In this document: piece by piece, positions 44,099 through 52,767 of the stretch
How the letters are laid out: the number at the start of each line of letters is the position of its first letter
Numbering within the stretch: position 1 is the first letter of the stretch
Source: Acidobacteriota bacterium
GTDB taxonomy: Bacteria > Acidobacteriota > Vicinamibacteria > Vicinamibacterales > 2-12-FULL-66-21
Direction of reading: 5' to 3'
Assembly (NCBI GenBank): GCA_016184105.1
Contig: JACPDI010000014.1
Coordinates: 30,549-94,548 of the forward strand
Length of the DNA stretch: 64,000 bases
The notes under the pieces: model-generated
The model's input: only the letters and a program-made list of their open reading frames with translations
Told to the model about the DNA's origin: nothing
Database searches by the model: none
Translations under genes and position numbers: made by a program

Positions 44099-45382
44099 CT
44101 TCCGCCCTCCGTCCGGGAACACCAGCGGCGGCGGTTCGTTCTCAATCAGGTACTCGAACTCGCGGCGGAACTCATCGAGCGACATGTGCGCGGTCGCCGC
44201 GAACTTCGCCAGCTCGTGCGCGTCGTCGAAGTCGTCGCGCCGCAGGCGGATCATGTAGCGCCGCGCGATCGCGTAGCGCTCGGAGTTGATCTCGACGTAC
44301 CGGACCCGGGCGCGCCCCGTGTCGCGGTCGATCATCTCGCTGAACGGGATGGGCACGAAGTGTCCCGCCTGCATCGAGATCATCGCGTCGCTCCCGCCCG
44401 ACAGCAGGTATTTCGCCGCGCAGTAGCCGAGATCGCGCGTGTACTCGATATCGTACGGAATCGGATCGGCGCACCGCAGCTCGTAGCCGATGTTCTTGGC
44501 CACGATCGGCGCCTTGAGCCCGAGCTGCTTGAGCCGCTCGGCGACGGCCGCCTTGAGGATCTCGCCGATGTTCACTTCCGCGATCCGCAGGTGCCCGTGC
44601 TCGTCGCGCTCCACCTCGTGGAGGCTCCGCAGGTCGTCCGGGTGCACGTCGAGCACGACCCCTTCGGCAATGATCGCCACGCCATCGCGGCGGCCGTAGC
44701 TCAGTCGCTTGATGACGGCGCCCGCGAGCGTGTCGACGATCGTGTTGAGCCGGATCGGCTTGGTGAACTCCTCGGGGATCAGCGTGAGGGTCGCGCCGGA
44801 GGCCTTGCCCATGCCCAACGCGAGGTGCCCAGCCTTGCGCCCCATCGCGATCACGAAGTACCACCTCGACGTCGTCTTCGCGTCCACCATCAGGTTCTTG
44901 ACGATCTCCACGCCGTAGTGGCGCGCCGTCTGGAACCCGAACGTGTCCACGTACGGGGGCAGCCCGAGATCGTTGTCAATCGTCTTCGGCACGTGGACGA
45001 CCCGGATGCGTCCGGCGGATTTTTCGGCGAGCTTCAGCGCCGAGAACGCCGTGTCGTCGCCGCCGATGGTGATGAGCTGCGACACGTTGAGCCGCAGCAG
45101 GGAAATGACCGTGTTCTCCAGGTGCTGTGGGTTGCGCGTGGGGTTCGCGCGCGAGATGCCGATATGCGAGCCGCCGCGGAAATGGATCCGGCTGACGGCG
45201 TCAATCGTGAGGGGCATGACGTGGTCGATGTCCCCCTGCATGATCCATTCGAACCCGTCACGGATGCCGACGACATCGATGCCTTCGACCTGTGCGCGGA
45301 TCGTGGCGGTGCCGATGACGCTGTTGATGCCGGGGGCCGGCCCGCCGCCGACGAGGATGGCGACATTCTTATGATGTTCCAT
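44096..45382 (-). CDS. pfp: 6-phosphofructokinase, pyrophosphate-dependent type
   Basis: 428 residues of the PFK family. The N-terminal phosphate loop is ILVGGGPAPGIN. The phosphoryl-donor motif reads IGGDDT with D110 where ATP enzymes have Gly, and VPKTIDND with K133 where ATP enzymes have Gly. Both changes are hallmarks of the PPi-dependent enzyme, which works reversibly in glycolysis and gluconeogenesis. Fructose-6-phosphate binding residues (MGRKAGHLALG, GYELRCADPI) are present. It follows the tartrate/malate-type dehydrogenase gene by 48 bases on the same strand. Confidence 0.92.
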   Translation of the reverse strand: MEHHKNVAILVGGGPAPGINSVIGTATIRAQVEGIDVVGIRDGFEWIMQGDIDHVMPLTIDAVSRIHFRGGSHIGISRANPTRNPQHLENTVISLLRLNVSQLITIGGDDTAFSALKLAEKSAGRIRVVHVPKTIDNDLGLPPYVDTFGFQTARHYGVEIVKNLMVDAKTTSRWYFVIAMGRKAGHLALGMGKASGATLTLIPEEFTKPIRLNTIVDTLAGAVIKRLSYGRRDGVAIIAEGVVLDVHPDDLRSLHEVERDEHGHLRIAEVNIGEILKAAVAERLKQLGLKAPIVAKNIGYELRCADPIPYDIEYTRDLGYCAAKYLLSGGSDAMISMQAGHFVPIPFSEMIDRDTGRARVRYVEINSERYAIARRYMIRLRRDDFDDAHELAKFAATAHMSLDEFRREFEYLIENEPPPLVFPDGGRK

Positions 45383-45430
45383 GGCTGCCCTGATCCTATT
45401 CCACTTCCATCAAGGCGCCGGTGTGCGTGT

Positions 45431-46486
45431 TCAGAGCGCGTCGACGATCGCCGCGGCCACCTCCCGCGTCGTCGCGCGGCCGCCGAGGTCGGGCGTGCGC
45501 GGGCCGCCGCCGGCGAGCACGTGCTCGATGGCACCGACGATCGCGTCGTGCGCGCCGGTCGCGCCGAGGTGGTCGAGCATCAGGGCGCCCGCCCAGATCG
45601 CGCCGATGGGATTGGCGATGCCGCGCCCGGCGATGTCGGGAGCCGAGCCGTGGATCGGCTCGAACATCGACGGAAACGTGCGCTCGGGATTCAGGTTGGC
45701 GCCCGGCGCGATCCCGAGGCTGCCCGACACCGCCGCGCCGAGGTCGGTCAGGATGTCGCCGAACAGGTTCGACGCGACGATCACGTCGAGGCTCGACGGG
45801 TCGGTCACCATGCGCGCGGCCAGCGCGTCGACGTGGTACTTCCGCCAGCTCACGTCGGGAAAATCCGCGGCAACCTCTTCGACCACATCGTCCCACAGGA
45901 CCATCGAGTGCTGGAGGGCGTTCGATTTTGTCGCGCTCGCGAGGAGCCGGCGCGGCCGCTTCAGAGCGAGGGCGAAGCCGAACCGGGCGATCCTCTCGAT
46001 GCCGCGCCTCGTGAACACGCCGGTCTGCTCCGCGCGGTCGTCCGGCGTTCCCGCGCCGGTGCGCGCGCCGGCGCCGGCATACTCTCCTTCGGAGTTCTCG
46101 CGGACGCACACCATGTCGATCTCCGCAGGGGTGCGCCGCGCCAGCGGGCCCGTCACGCCCGGCAGGAGCCGCATCGGCCGCAGGTTCACGTACTGCTCGA
46201 ACCGCTGGCGAATCGGCAGGATCAACTCCCAGACCGACACGTGGTCGGGCACCGACGGGTCGCCGACCGCGCCGAGGTAGATCGCGTCGAAGCCGCGCAG
46301 CCGATCGAGCGCGTCCCGGTCCATCATGCGGCCGGTCTCGCGGTAGAACGTGCAGCCCCAGGGGAACCCGGTCCACTCGACGGCGATCCCGTGGCGCGCC
46401 GCCGCGCGATCGACGACCTGCATGCCGGCGGGAATCACCTCCCCGCCGATGCCGTCGCCGGCGATGACCGCGACGCGGTATCGCAC
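45431..46486 (-). CDS. Isocitrate/isopropylmalate-family dehydrogenase, tartrate/D-malate type
   Basis: 351 residues from a GTG two bases after the SDR stop. The protein has the beta-decarboxylating dehydrogenase fold. Features include VAVIAGDGIGGEVIPAGMQV, the divalent-metal and substrate segment VRENSEGEYAGAG, TKSNALQHSMVLWDDVV, ASNLFGDILTDLGAAVSGSLG and the NAD loop EPIHGSAPDIAGRGIANPIG. The VRENSEGEY loop resembles tartrate/D-malate dehydrogenases rather than IPMDH. It oxidatively decarboxylates a 2-hydroxy dicarboxylate with NAD. Its operon partners (SDR, SSS symporter) support uptake and oxidation of a hydroxy or sugar acid. Confidence 0.88.
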   Translation of the reverse strand: MRYRVAVIAGDGIGGEVIPAGMQVVDRAAARHGIAVEWTGFPWGCTFYRETGRMMDRDALDRLRGFDAIYLGAVGDPSVPDHVSVWELILPIRQRFEQYVNLRPMRLLPGVTGPLARRTPAEIDMVCVRENSEGEYAGAGARTGAGTPDDRAEQTGVFTRRGIERIARFGFALALKRPRRLLASATKSNALQHSMVLWDDVVEEVAADFPDVSWRKYHVDALAARMVTDPSSLDVIVASNLFGDILTDLGAAVSGSLGIAPGANLNPERTFPSMFEPIHGSAPDIAGRGIANPIGAIWAGALMLDHLGATGAHDAIVGAIEHVLAGGGPRTPDLGGRATTREVAAAIVDAL

Positions 46487-46488
46487 GC

Positions 46489-47277
46489 CTACATTCCCGG
46501 CGGCGTGAACCGCCCGTCGGCCGCCAGCCATCCGCCGTCGGCGAAGATGATGGTGCCGGTGACGAAACTCGCGGCGTCCGATGCGAGGAACAGCGTCGGT
46601 CCCACCATCTCGTCCGCGCGCCCCCACCGATTGAAGACGCTCTTGGCGGCGTACGCGTCGTACCATCCCTTATTCGCCTTGATGGGTGCGGTGAGCGGCG
46701 TCTCGATCACGCCGGGGCCGACCGCGTTCACGCGCACGCCGAACGGCCCGAATTCGGCCGCTGCCGTGCGCGCCATCTGCAGGATGCCCGCCTTGGTCGC
46801 CGCGTACACGGCCTGGCCCGGCTCGACCACCTGCGAGCGGATCGACGAGAACAGCACGATGCTGCCGCGGCGCTCGGCCGTCATGATGCGCCCGGCGGCC
46901 TGCAGCACGTTGAAGTTCCCCTTCATGTTGATCGCCAGCACGCGGTCGAACTCCTCGGCCGTGTAGTCGAGGATCTTCTTCCGCACGTTGATGCTCGGCG
47001 TGCAGATCACCACGTCGAGGCGGCCGTGGCGCGAACGCAGATCCTCGAACGCGCGGGCCACGGCCGCGGCGTCGCGGATGTCGAGCGCCGCGCACTCCGC
47101 CGCGCCGCCCTCGCGCACGGCGGACTCGGCGACGCCGCGCGCCGCGGGCTCGTTGACGTCCAGGCACGCGACGCGCGCGCCTGCCGCGGCGCAGCCCCGC
47201 GCCACCGCCTCGCCGATCCCGGATCCGGCGCCGATCACCGCCGCGACCTTGCCCGATAAATCAAAGATGTTCGCCAT
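46489..47277 (-). CDS. SDR-family NAD(P)-dependent oxidoreductase
   Basis: 262 residues of the classical short-chain dehydrogenase type. The cofactor motif is AAVIGAGSGIGEAVA, with CLDVNEP suggesting NAD(H) through the Asp. The catalytic residues are in IVLFSSIRS (Ser) and VYAATKAGI (Tyr-x-x-x-Lys). It is full length, with the oligomerisation tail TGTIIFADGGW. It overlaps the SSS symporter gene by 17 bases and precedes the tartrate/malate-type dehydrogenase by two bases. A role in oxidising a sugar or hydroxy acid alcohol group is inferred from this context. Confidence 0.9.
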   Translation of the reverse strand: MANIFDLSGKVAAVIGAGSGIGEAVARGCAAAGARVACLDVNEPAARGVAESAVREGGAAECAALDIRDAAAVARAFEDLRSRHGRLDVVICTPSINVRKKILDYTAEEFDRVLAINMKGNFNVLQAAGRIMTAERRGSIVLFSSIRSQVVEPGQAVYAATKAGILQMARTAAAEFGPFGVRVNAVGPGVIETPLTAPIKANKGWYDAYAAKSVFNRWGRADEMVGPTLFLASDAASFVTGTIIFADGGWLAADGRFTPPGM

Positions 47278-48691
47278 AAGTGCTCCTGCTGATATTCCCC
47301 TGATTGCGTCGCACCGCCATGACAGCCGCGTAGGCGGCCGCGGCCGCCGCGAGCCCTATGAGATTGGGGTTCGCGATGCCGAACCCCTTGCCGCCGGTCC
47401 AGGCGTGGACCGCCAGCAGCGTCGCCACCCCCGCCGCGATCGACGCGAGCGCCTCGGGCGCCCCGGCGCGGCGCGTGAGGAGCCCGCCGATGACCGGCAC
47501 GAACAGGCTGACGCCGAGGAGTGAATAGAAGATGCTCAGCGCGCCGATGATGGTCTCGAGCTGCGTGGCGAGCACCACGCCCCCGGCCCCGCCCGCCAGC
47601 GCCGCCAGTCGCGCGACCTTCAACAACCGTCGATCGTCGGCCGCGGGATTCACGAAACGCTTGTAGAGGTCCTTCGACAGCGACGTGGCGAGCATGAACA
47701 GAATCGCATCGCACGTGCTCACTTCCGCGGAGAACACCGCGGCCAGCCCGAGCGCGCCCAGGAGCACCGGCAGCTCGGTGGCGAGCACCGCCGGCAGGAC
47801 CATGTTCGGGCTGTCCACCTCGATGTGCGCCGCGCGCGCGGCAATCCCGAAAAACACCGGGATGCACGCGAACAGCATCTGCGCGACGGCTTGCGTGCCC
47901 ACGCCCACGCGCACCACGCGCGCACTGCCGGCGCCGTAGACTTTCTGCAGCAGGCCCGGCGAGATGATGAAGGCCGGCGTGAGCAGGGCGACCATCGCCC
48001 ACCCGGAGCCCGCGCCGCTGGAGTGCATGATGTTCCAGTAGCCGTCCGGCACGTTGGGGATCGCGTGGAAGGCCGCCGCGCCGCCAAGCGACGAGTACAA
48101 CAGCGGAATCGACACCAGGAAGCCCGTCAGGAGCACGCCCAGCTGGATCAGGTTCACCCACGCCGAGCTCAGGAGCCCGCCCGCGACGAAATACACGGTC
48201 ATCACCGCGGCGCCGATGAGCGCGCCGGCGGGACGGGAGATCCCGGCGACGACGTTGAGCACGGCCGCGCCGGCGATCAACTGTGCCGCGAGGATGGCGA
48301 GCGTGCCCAGCCAGATGAACGACGCGATGACGCCACGCACCGCGGCGCCGTAGCGGAACTCGAGGTAATCCCCCGCCGTGTAGAACCCGTGCTCGCTCGC
48401 AAGCCGCCACAGGCGCGGGCCCACCCAGAACGCCAGGGCGAGCGACCCGATCGCCGCCGCGCCGTTCCACCACCACGCGCTGACACCCTGCTCGTACGCC
48501 AGACCGGCGGCGCCGACCGTCGTTCCCGCCCCGATGTTCGCGGCGAGGACGGTCGAGAAGAGGAGCGGCGCCGTGAGCTGCCGTCCCGCGACGAAGAAAT
48601 CGCCGCTGCTGCGCACGAACCGCGAGACCCACAGCCCCGCGGCCGTCAGCGCCACGGAATACACGACGAGGAGGGCGAGGTGGAGATTCAC
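47261..48691 (-). CDS. Sodium:solute symporter (SSS family)
   Basis: 476 residues, GTG start, with about 13 hydrophobic segments. The family pattern is clear in GDFFVAGRQLTAPLLFSTVL, AANIGAGTTVGAAGLAYEQG and, in TM7-8, the Na-site region VSTCDAILFMLATSLSKDLY. Known relatives move proline, pantothenate, sugars or monocarboxylates with Na+. The start codon lies four bases behind the regulator stop, so it is read from the same transcript. With the two dehydrogenases downstream it forms an uptake-and-oxidation operon. Confidence 0.92.
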   Translation of the reverse strand: MNLHLALLVVYSVALTAAGLWVSRFVRSSGDFFVAGRQLTAPLLFSTVLAANIGAGTTVGAAGLAYEQGVSAWWWNGAAAIGSLALAFWVGPRLWRLASEHGFYTAGDYLEFRYGAAVRGVIASFIWLGTLAILAAQLIAGAAVLNVVAGISRPAGALIGAAVMTVYFVAGGLLSSAWVNLIQLGVLLTGFLVSIPLLYSSLGGAAAFHAIPNVPDGYWNIMHSSGAGSGWAMVALLTPAFIISPGLLQKVYGAGSARVVRVGVGTQAVAQMLFACIPVFFGIAARAAHIEVDSPNMVLPAVLATELPVLLGALGLAAVFSAEVSTCDAILFMLATSLSKDLYKRFVNPAADDRRLLKVARLAALAGGAGGVVLATQLETIIGALSIFYSLLGVSLFVPVIGGLLTRRAGAPEALASIAAGVATLLAVHAWTGGKGFGIANPNLIGLAAAAAAYAAVMAVRRNQGNISRSTYGEHL

Positions 48692-48695
48692 GCGG

Positions 48696-49553
48696 TCAGA
48701 AGGTGGGCGGCGTGTTGATCCACACGAGCACGGCCTCGGTGTTCCCGGGGTTGAACCAGCGGTGCGCGAGCGTGCTCTCGAACCAGAAGCCGTCCCCCTC
48801 GTGCAGGACGTGGTACTGCAGCTCGTCGAGCCAGATTTCGAGCGTGCCGCTCAGCATGAAAATGAACTCCTCGCCCTCGTGCGCGTACGCGCCTTCGCTG
48901 CCGGCGAGCGGCGCAACGCGGAACAGCATCGACTCCAGCAGCCGCGCGCCCGTGGACAGGAATTCCATCCGCACGCCGGGCACGCCGTGCAGCAGGCGGC
49001 GCTGTCCCGGGCGCACGAGCCGGCTCTTTCGTGCGCGGCCGCCGAAGAGCGCCATGAGCGTCGTGCCGTACACCGCGGCGAGCCTCTGGAGCGTGGCGAC
49101 CGACGCGTTGGCCTCCGCCCGCTCGAACGCGCTGAGGAACCCCGTCGAGATCCCGGCTTGCGCGGCGACGGCGGCGATGCTCAAGCCGCGGCGCTCCCGC
49201 AACAGGCGCAGCCGCGGCCCGATGTCGGCCGCGTCGCCCGCCCCGTCGCCGGCGCGTCCATTGCTCCTCCGCGCGCGGGCGCCGGCCTCGCCCAGCTCCC
49301 GCTTGATGCCGTGGACGTTCAGGCGCTGGACGTCGCGGAGGTACTTGATCCGCTTCAGGACCTTGAGCACGTCGGGGCTGTACAGGCGGAAGCGGCCCCG
49401 CGTCCGCAGCGGCGCGACGAGGCCGACGTTTTCCCAGAGGCGCAGCGTCGAGGCGCTCACCCCGATGACGCGCGCGGCCTGGCCCACGGTGAGCAGCCCG
49501 CCCGTCGCCGGGCGCGGCGCGGCGCGGCCGGGGGCGCGGCGTCTCTGCGTCAC
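48696..49553 (-). CDS. MerR-XRE-cupin triple-domain regulator
   Basis: 285 residues from a GTG close to the predicted start of transcription. The N-terminal winged helix is MerR-like (LLTVGQAARVIGVSASTLRLWENVGL, residues about 20-90). The middle part is an XRE-type helix-turn-helix (LRLLRERRGLSIAAVAAQAG and ISTGFLSAFERAE, about 110-165). The C-terminus is a cupin (YAHEGEEFIFMLSGTLEIWL, HEGDGFWFES, HRWFNPG, about 210-280), which would bind a small effector. XRE-cupin regulators are common, but a MerR domain in front is not. It leads the symporter/dehydrogenase operon and faces a TonB receptor gene, so it may control both. Confidence 0.9.
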   Translation of the reverse strand: MTQRRRAPGRAAPRPATGGLLTVGQAARVIGVSASTLRLWENVGLVAPLRTRGRFRLYSPDVLKVLKRIKYLRDVQRLNVHGIKRELGEAGARARRSNGRAGDGAGDAADIGPRLRLLRERRGLSIAAVAAQAGISTGFLSAFERAEANASVATLQRLAAVYGTTLMALFGGRARKSRLVRPGQRRLLHGVPGVRMEFLSTGARLLESMLFRVAPLAGSEGAYAHEGEEFIFMLSGTLEIWLDELQYHVLHEGDGFWFESTLAHRWFNPGNTEAVLVWINTPPTF

Positions 49554-49564
49554 GATGGTCGCCG

Positions 49565-49593
49565 ATGGTAGACCGATTCGCGGCGTTTGACAA
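49565..49593 (-). promoter_or_regulatory. Promoter of the MerR-XRE-cupin operon
   Basis: TTGTCA (49588-49593) and TACCAT (49565-49570) are separated by 17 bp on the minus strand. Transcription would start about 5-8 bases before the GTG at 49553, giving a leaderless or near-leaderless mRNA, which fits the lack of a Shine-Dalgarno sequence. Confidence 0.55.
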
Positions 49594-49615
49594 GATTGCA
49601 GGATTCCTGTAGAAA
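49587..49615 (+). promoter_or_regulatory. Promoter of the TonB receptor operon, back to back with the regulator promoter
   Basis: TTGACA (49587-49592), a 17-bp spacer and TAGAAA (49610-49615) on the plus strand. Its -35 box overlaps that of the divergent promoter by five bases. The spacer contains the perfect 11-bp palindrome CAGGATTCCTG (49599-49609), a candidate operator for the divergently encoded regulator. Confidence 0.6.
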
Positions 49616-49689
49616 CGGCCATCGCCAACACACGCGTGCCGGGCGCGTGGCGTTCTGCAGTGCCCCCGAAACTCCGAGGAGAAGGTTCG

Positions 49690-52600
49690 ATGCGCGCACC
49701 GCTCCCGTTCCGATGGCTCGCTCCACTCGCTCTCCTGCTCGCGACGGCGCTGCCGTCGGCCGCGCAGGTCACCGGCTCGATTGCCGGCACGATCAAGGAC
49801 GACAGCGGCGCCGTGCTGCCCGGCGCGACGATCACCGTCAGCGGCCCCGCGCTCCGGCGCGGGAGCGCGACCGCCGTCAGCGCGAACGACGGCAGCTACC
49901 GCGTGCCGCTGCTCCCTCCCGGCGTCTACGACGTCAAGGCGGAGCTCGGCGGCTTCCGCCCCGTCCTCCGGCAGGGGGTCGAGGTGGCGCTGAACCAGCA
50001 GGCGATCCTGGACCTGACGCTCGGCCTCGCCTCGGTGACCGAGGCGGTCAGCGTCACGGGCGCCGCGCCGGTCGTCGAGACGACGCGCTCCGACATCACC
50101 AACCGCGTCTCCACGCGGACGATTGACGCGCTCCCGCTGAACGGCCGGAACTTCACCGACCTGGTGGCGCTCGTCCCCGGCGCGCGGCCCGTGCCCGAAG
50201 GGCAGCAGGGCGCGAACGTGTCCATCTTCGGCGAGCGCGGCGCCGCCACCTCCTTCCTCGTCGATGGCGCGGAGAACAACGACCCGCTCGAAGGGGGCGC
50301 GGCGCTGCGTTACACGCAGGACTCCATCCAGGAGTTCGAGGTCATCACGACCGGGTACGAAGCGGAGTTCGGCCGCGCCCAGGGGGGCATCGTCAACGTC
50401 GTCACGCGCTCGGGGACGGACAGCTTCGACGGCCGCGGCTTCTGGTTCCGCCGCGACGATGCGATGGATGCGTCGAACGTGCCGAACCAGGACGCGCCGA
50501 AGCTGGCGCGCGACCAGTGGGGCGCGACGCTCGGCGGGCCGATCCGCCGCGACCGCGCGTACTTCTTCGGATCGTTCGAGCGCCTCGGCGAGACGCGCGG
50601 CGTCAACATCAACCGCGCGGCGATCCCGCCGTTCATCGCCTCCGGCATCGCCACGCCGGCGGGCACCGAGGATTTCGGCATCGCGCCCGAGACGACCGGC
50701 CTCACCGGCATGGGCAAGGCGGACTACGTGTTCAACGCCGCCAACCGCCTGACGCTGACGGTCAACGGCAACGATCAGGACGTGAGCGGCGAGATCAGCT
50801 CGCCCGTCGCGGGCACCACCGCGCTGCCGAGCGCGGCGCGCACGCAGAGCGCGAGCGGGTACGCGACGATCGGCCGGCTGACCAGCGTCATGTCCGAGCG
50901 GACGTACCTCGAGAGCACCGTCGGGTACACCTCGACCACCTCCGGCACCAACCTCGATCGCGACCAGCGCGCCGAGCCGCTGCTGATCCTCCTGCGGACC
51001 GGGTTCATGCAGACCGGCGCGCCGTTCGGCGGAAAGACGAAGCGGGACCGCGACCGCGTGCAGCTCGCGCAGTCGCTGACGCGTGCCGGGATCGACTGGC
51101 GGGGCGATCACCAGTTCAAGTTCGGCTGGGACTACAACCACGTGGGCCTGTCGGGCTTCAACGAGGTCACCAACGACGTCGAGTACTCCGCCGCGTTCCT
51201 CGCGCCGAACGCGCACGCCGTCAACGAGGACCTGTTCCGCCGGCTCGGCTTCGCGCAGTCGGCGGCGCGGTTCTTCACGCTGTCGTCGAGCCCCGACGGC
51301 AGCTTGAACCTGGACATCACGAGCAACGACCTCGCCTTCTTCGCGCAGGACACGTGGCAGGCCGGCTCGTCGGTCACGATCAACGCGGGCGTGCGCTACG
51401 ACTACTCGAGCCTGTTCAGCGACGACACGAACAACGTGGCGCCGCGGCTCGGCCTCGCGTGGGACGTCGGCGGCCGGCACCGCACGATCGTCAAGGCGAA
51501 CTGGGGCATCTTCTTCGACCGCAACGTCCTGTCGGCGGCGGCCACCGTGCCCGAGAAGGGGGGCATCTTCACCCGCTCCGCCTTCGACGTCACGCTGCCG
51601 CGCCTGGGGGCGGACTACACCGACTCGCTGATCGATCTGGTGATCACCTCGGGGTTCCCGATCGGCGGCGGCGTCCGCACGCCGCCGGAGAATCGCGCGT
51701 ACGCCGCGTTTGCCAACGCGCTGCGCGCCAACCCGTTGTATCTCTACCAGCTCCTCGGCATCTCGGTGGCGAACCCGTCGGCGCCGCCGGTGGTGACCTC
51801 CGACAACGTCCAGCAGTTGAGCGGCAAGTCCGCCGCGCAGGTGGTGGCGTTGCTCGAGTCGACCTTCCCCGGCACCGACTGGGAGTTCTTCGACGTCCCC
51901 GGCGGCTCGGTCGTCGGCGACCGGGTGCTGTCCTTCTTCCCGCGCGGCCCGCTGGCGTTCAGCCGCGACGTGTCGGTGTACTCGCAGGACCGCACGCCGT
52001 GGACCAACGCGTTCAACGCAGGGATCGAGCAGCAGATCGGCGAGAACGTCAGCGTCTCGGCGATGTACGTCCGCCGCCGCACGCGCGACCTGCTCACCCG
52101 CCGCATCACGAACCTGTTCGACGTGCCGAGGGGCGACCCCAACTTCGGCCGGACGACGGACGGCGGCCCGCGCATCAGCCAGGTCACCTACGACGGCCGC
52201 ATCAACTACGACGGCCTCGTGCTCTCGGCGCGCAAGCGGTTCTCGTCGCGCTACCAGCTCGGCGTGTCGTACACCGGGTCCCGCGCGCGCGACAACCTGC
52301 TCACCGGCAGCGTGGGGTCCACGTTCAGCAACAACAACCATCCCGAGATCGACTTCGGCCCGTCGAACCAGTCGGTGCCGCACATCTTCACCGCCAACGG
52401 GCTGGTGGTGGTGCCCTTCGACATCCACGTCAGCGGCATCGTGTTCTGGCGGTCCGGCTCCGCCTTCAACCCGCGCGGGATCCAGGACCTCGACGGCGAC
52501 GGCCTCGTGGACCAGCGCGACACCACGCAGGAACGCAACGCGTTCCGGACCGAGTCGTACGGCGACTTCGACATGCGTGTCGAGAAGCGGGTCGCGCTCC

Positions 52601-52767
52601 CGGGGCGCAGCTCCGTCACGGTGCTGCTGGAGGGGTTCAACCTGCTCAATCGCGCCAACGTCCGGAGCGTGACCGACGTGGCCGGGCCGAACTTCGGCAC
52701 GCCGACGACGTTCTTCTCGGGCCGGGAACTGCAGGTGGGCATCAGGTTCCTGTTCGGCGCTCGATGA
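49690..52767 (+). CDS. TonB-dependent receptor with carboxypeptidase-regulatory-like domain
   Basis: 1025 residues from an ATG behind GAGGAGAAGG. A signal peptide (MRAPLPFRWLAPLALLLATALPSAAQ) is followed by the regulatory-like beta-sandwich (IKDDSGAVLPGATITVSGPA, about 25-110). The plug follows (LPLNGRNFTDLVALVPGARP, SFLVDGAENNDP, VNVVTRSGTDSFDG), then the barrel with terminal aromatic (IRFLFGAR). Compared with the receptor at 9270-12410 it has an insertion around residue 690-740 (AAQVVALLESTFPGTDWEFF). It is followed by two peptidases, one of them overlapping by four bases, so an amino-acid or peptide-like ligand is plausible. Confidence 0.93.
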   Translation: MRAPLPFRWLAPLALLLATALPSAAQVTGSIAGTIKDDSGAVLPGATITVSGPALRRGSATAVSANDGSYRVPLLPPGVYDVKAELGGFRPVLRQGVEVALNQQAILDLTLGLASVTEAVSVTGAAPVVETTRSDITNRVSTRTIDALPLNGRNFTDLVALVPGARPVPEGQQGANVSIFGERGAATSFLVDGAENNDPLEGGAALRYTQDSIQEFEVITTGYEAEFGRAQGGIVNVVTRSGTDSFDGRGFWFRRDDAMDASNVPNQDAPKLARDQWGATLGGPIRRDRAYFFGSFERLGETRGVNINRAAIPPFIASGIATPAGTEDFGIAPETTGLTGMGKADYVFNAANRLTLTVNGNDQDVSGEISSPVAGTTALPSAARTQSASGYATIGRLTSVMSERTYLESTVGYTSTTSGTNLDRDQRAEPLLILLRTGFMQTGAPFGGKTKRDRDRVQLAQSLTRAGIDWRGDHQFKFGWDYNHVGLSGFNEVTNDVEYSAAFLAPNAHAVNEDLFRRLGFAQSAARFFTLSSSPDGSLNLDITSNDLAFFAQDTWQAGSSVTINAGVRYDYSSLFSDDTNNVAPRLGLAWDVGGRHRTIVKANWGIFFDRNVLSAAATVPEKGGIFTRSAFDVTLPRLGADYTDSLIDLVITSGFPIGGGVRTPPENRAYAAFANALRANPLYLYQLLGISVANPSAPPVVTSDNVQQLSGKSAAQVVALLESTFPGTDWEFFDVPGGSVVGDRVLSFFPRGPLAFSRDVSVYSQDRTPWTNAFNAGIEQQIGENVSVSAMYVRRRTRDLLTRRITNLFDVPRGDPNFGRTTDGGPRISQVTYDGRINYDGLVLSARKRFSSRYQLGVSYTGSRARDNLLTGSVGSTFSNNNHPEIDFGPSNQSVPHIFTANGLVVVPFDIHVSGIVFWRSGSAFNPRGIQDLDGDGLVDQRDTTQERNAFRTESYGDFDMRVEKRVALPGRSSVTVLLEGFNLLNRANVRSVTDVAGPNFGTPTTFFSGRELQVGIRFLFGAR

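Noticed and set aside
48688..52428. A 1246-codon open frame on the minus strand opposite the TonB receptor
   Set aside because: It is antisense to a clear TonB receptor, has an Arg/Ala/Val/His-rich low-complexity composition and no family motif. High GC content keeps such frames open.
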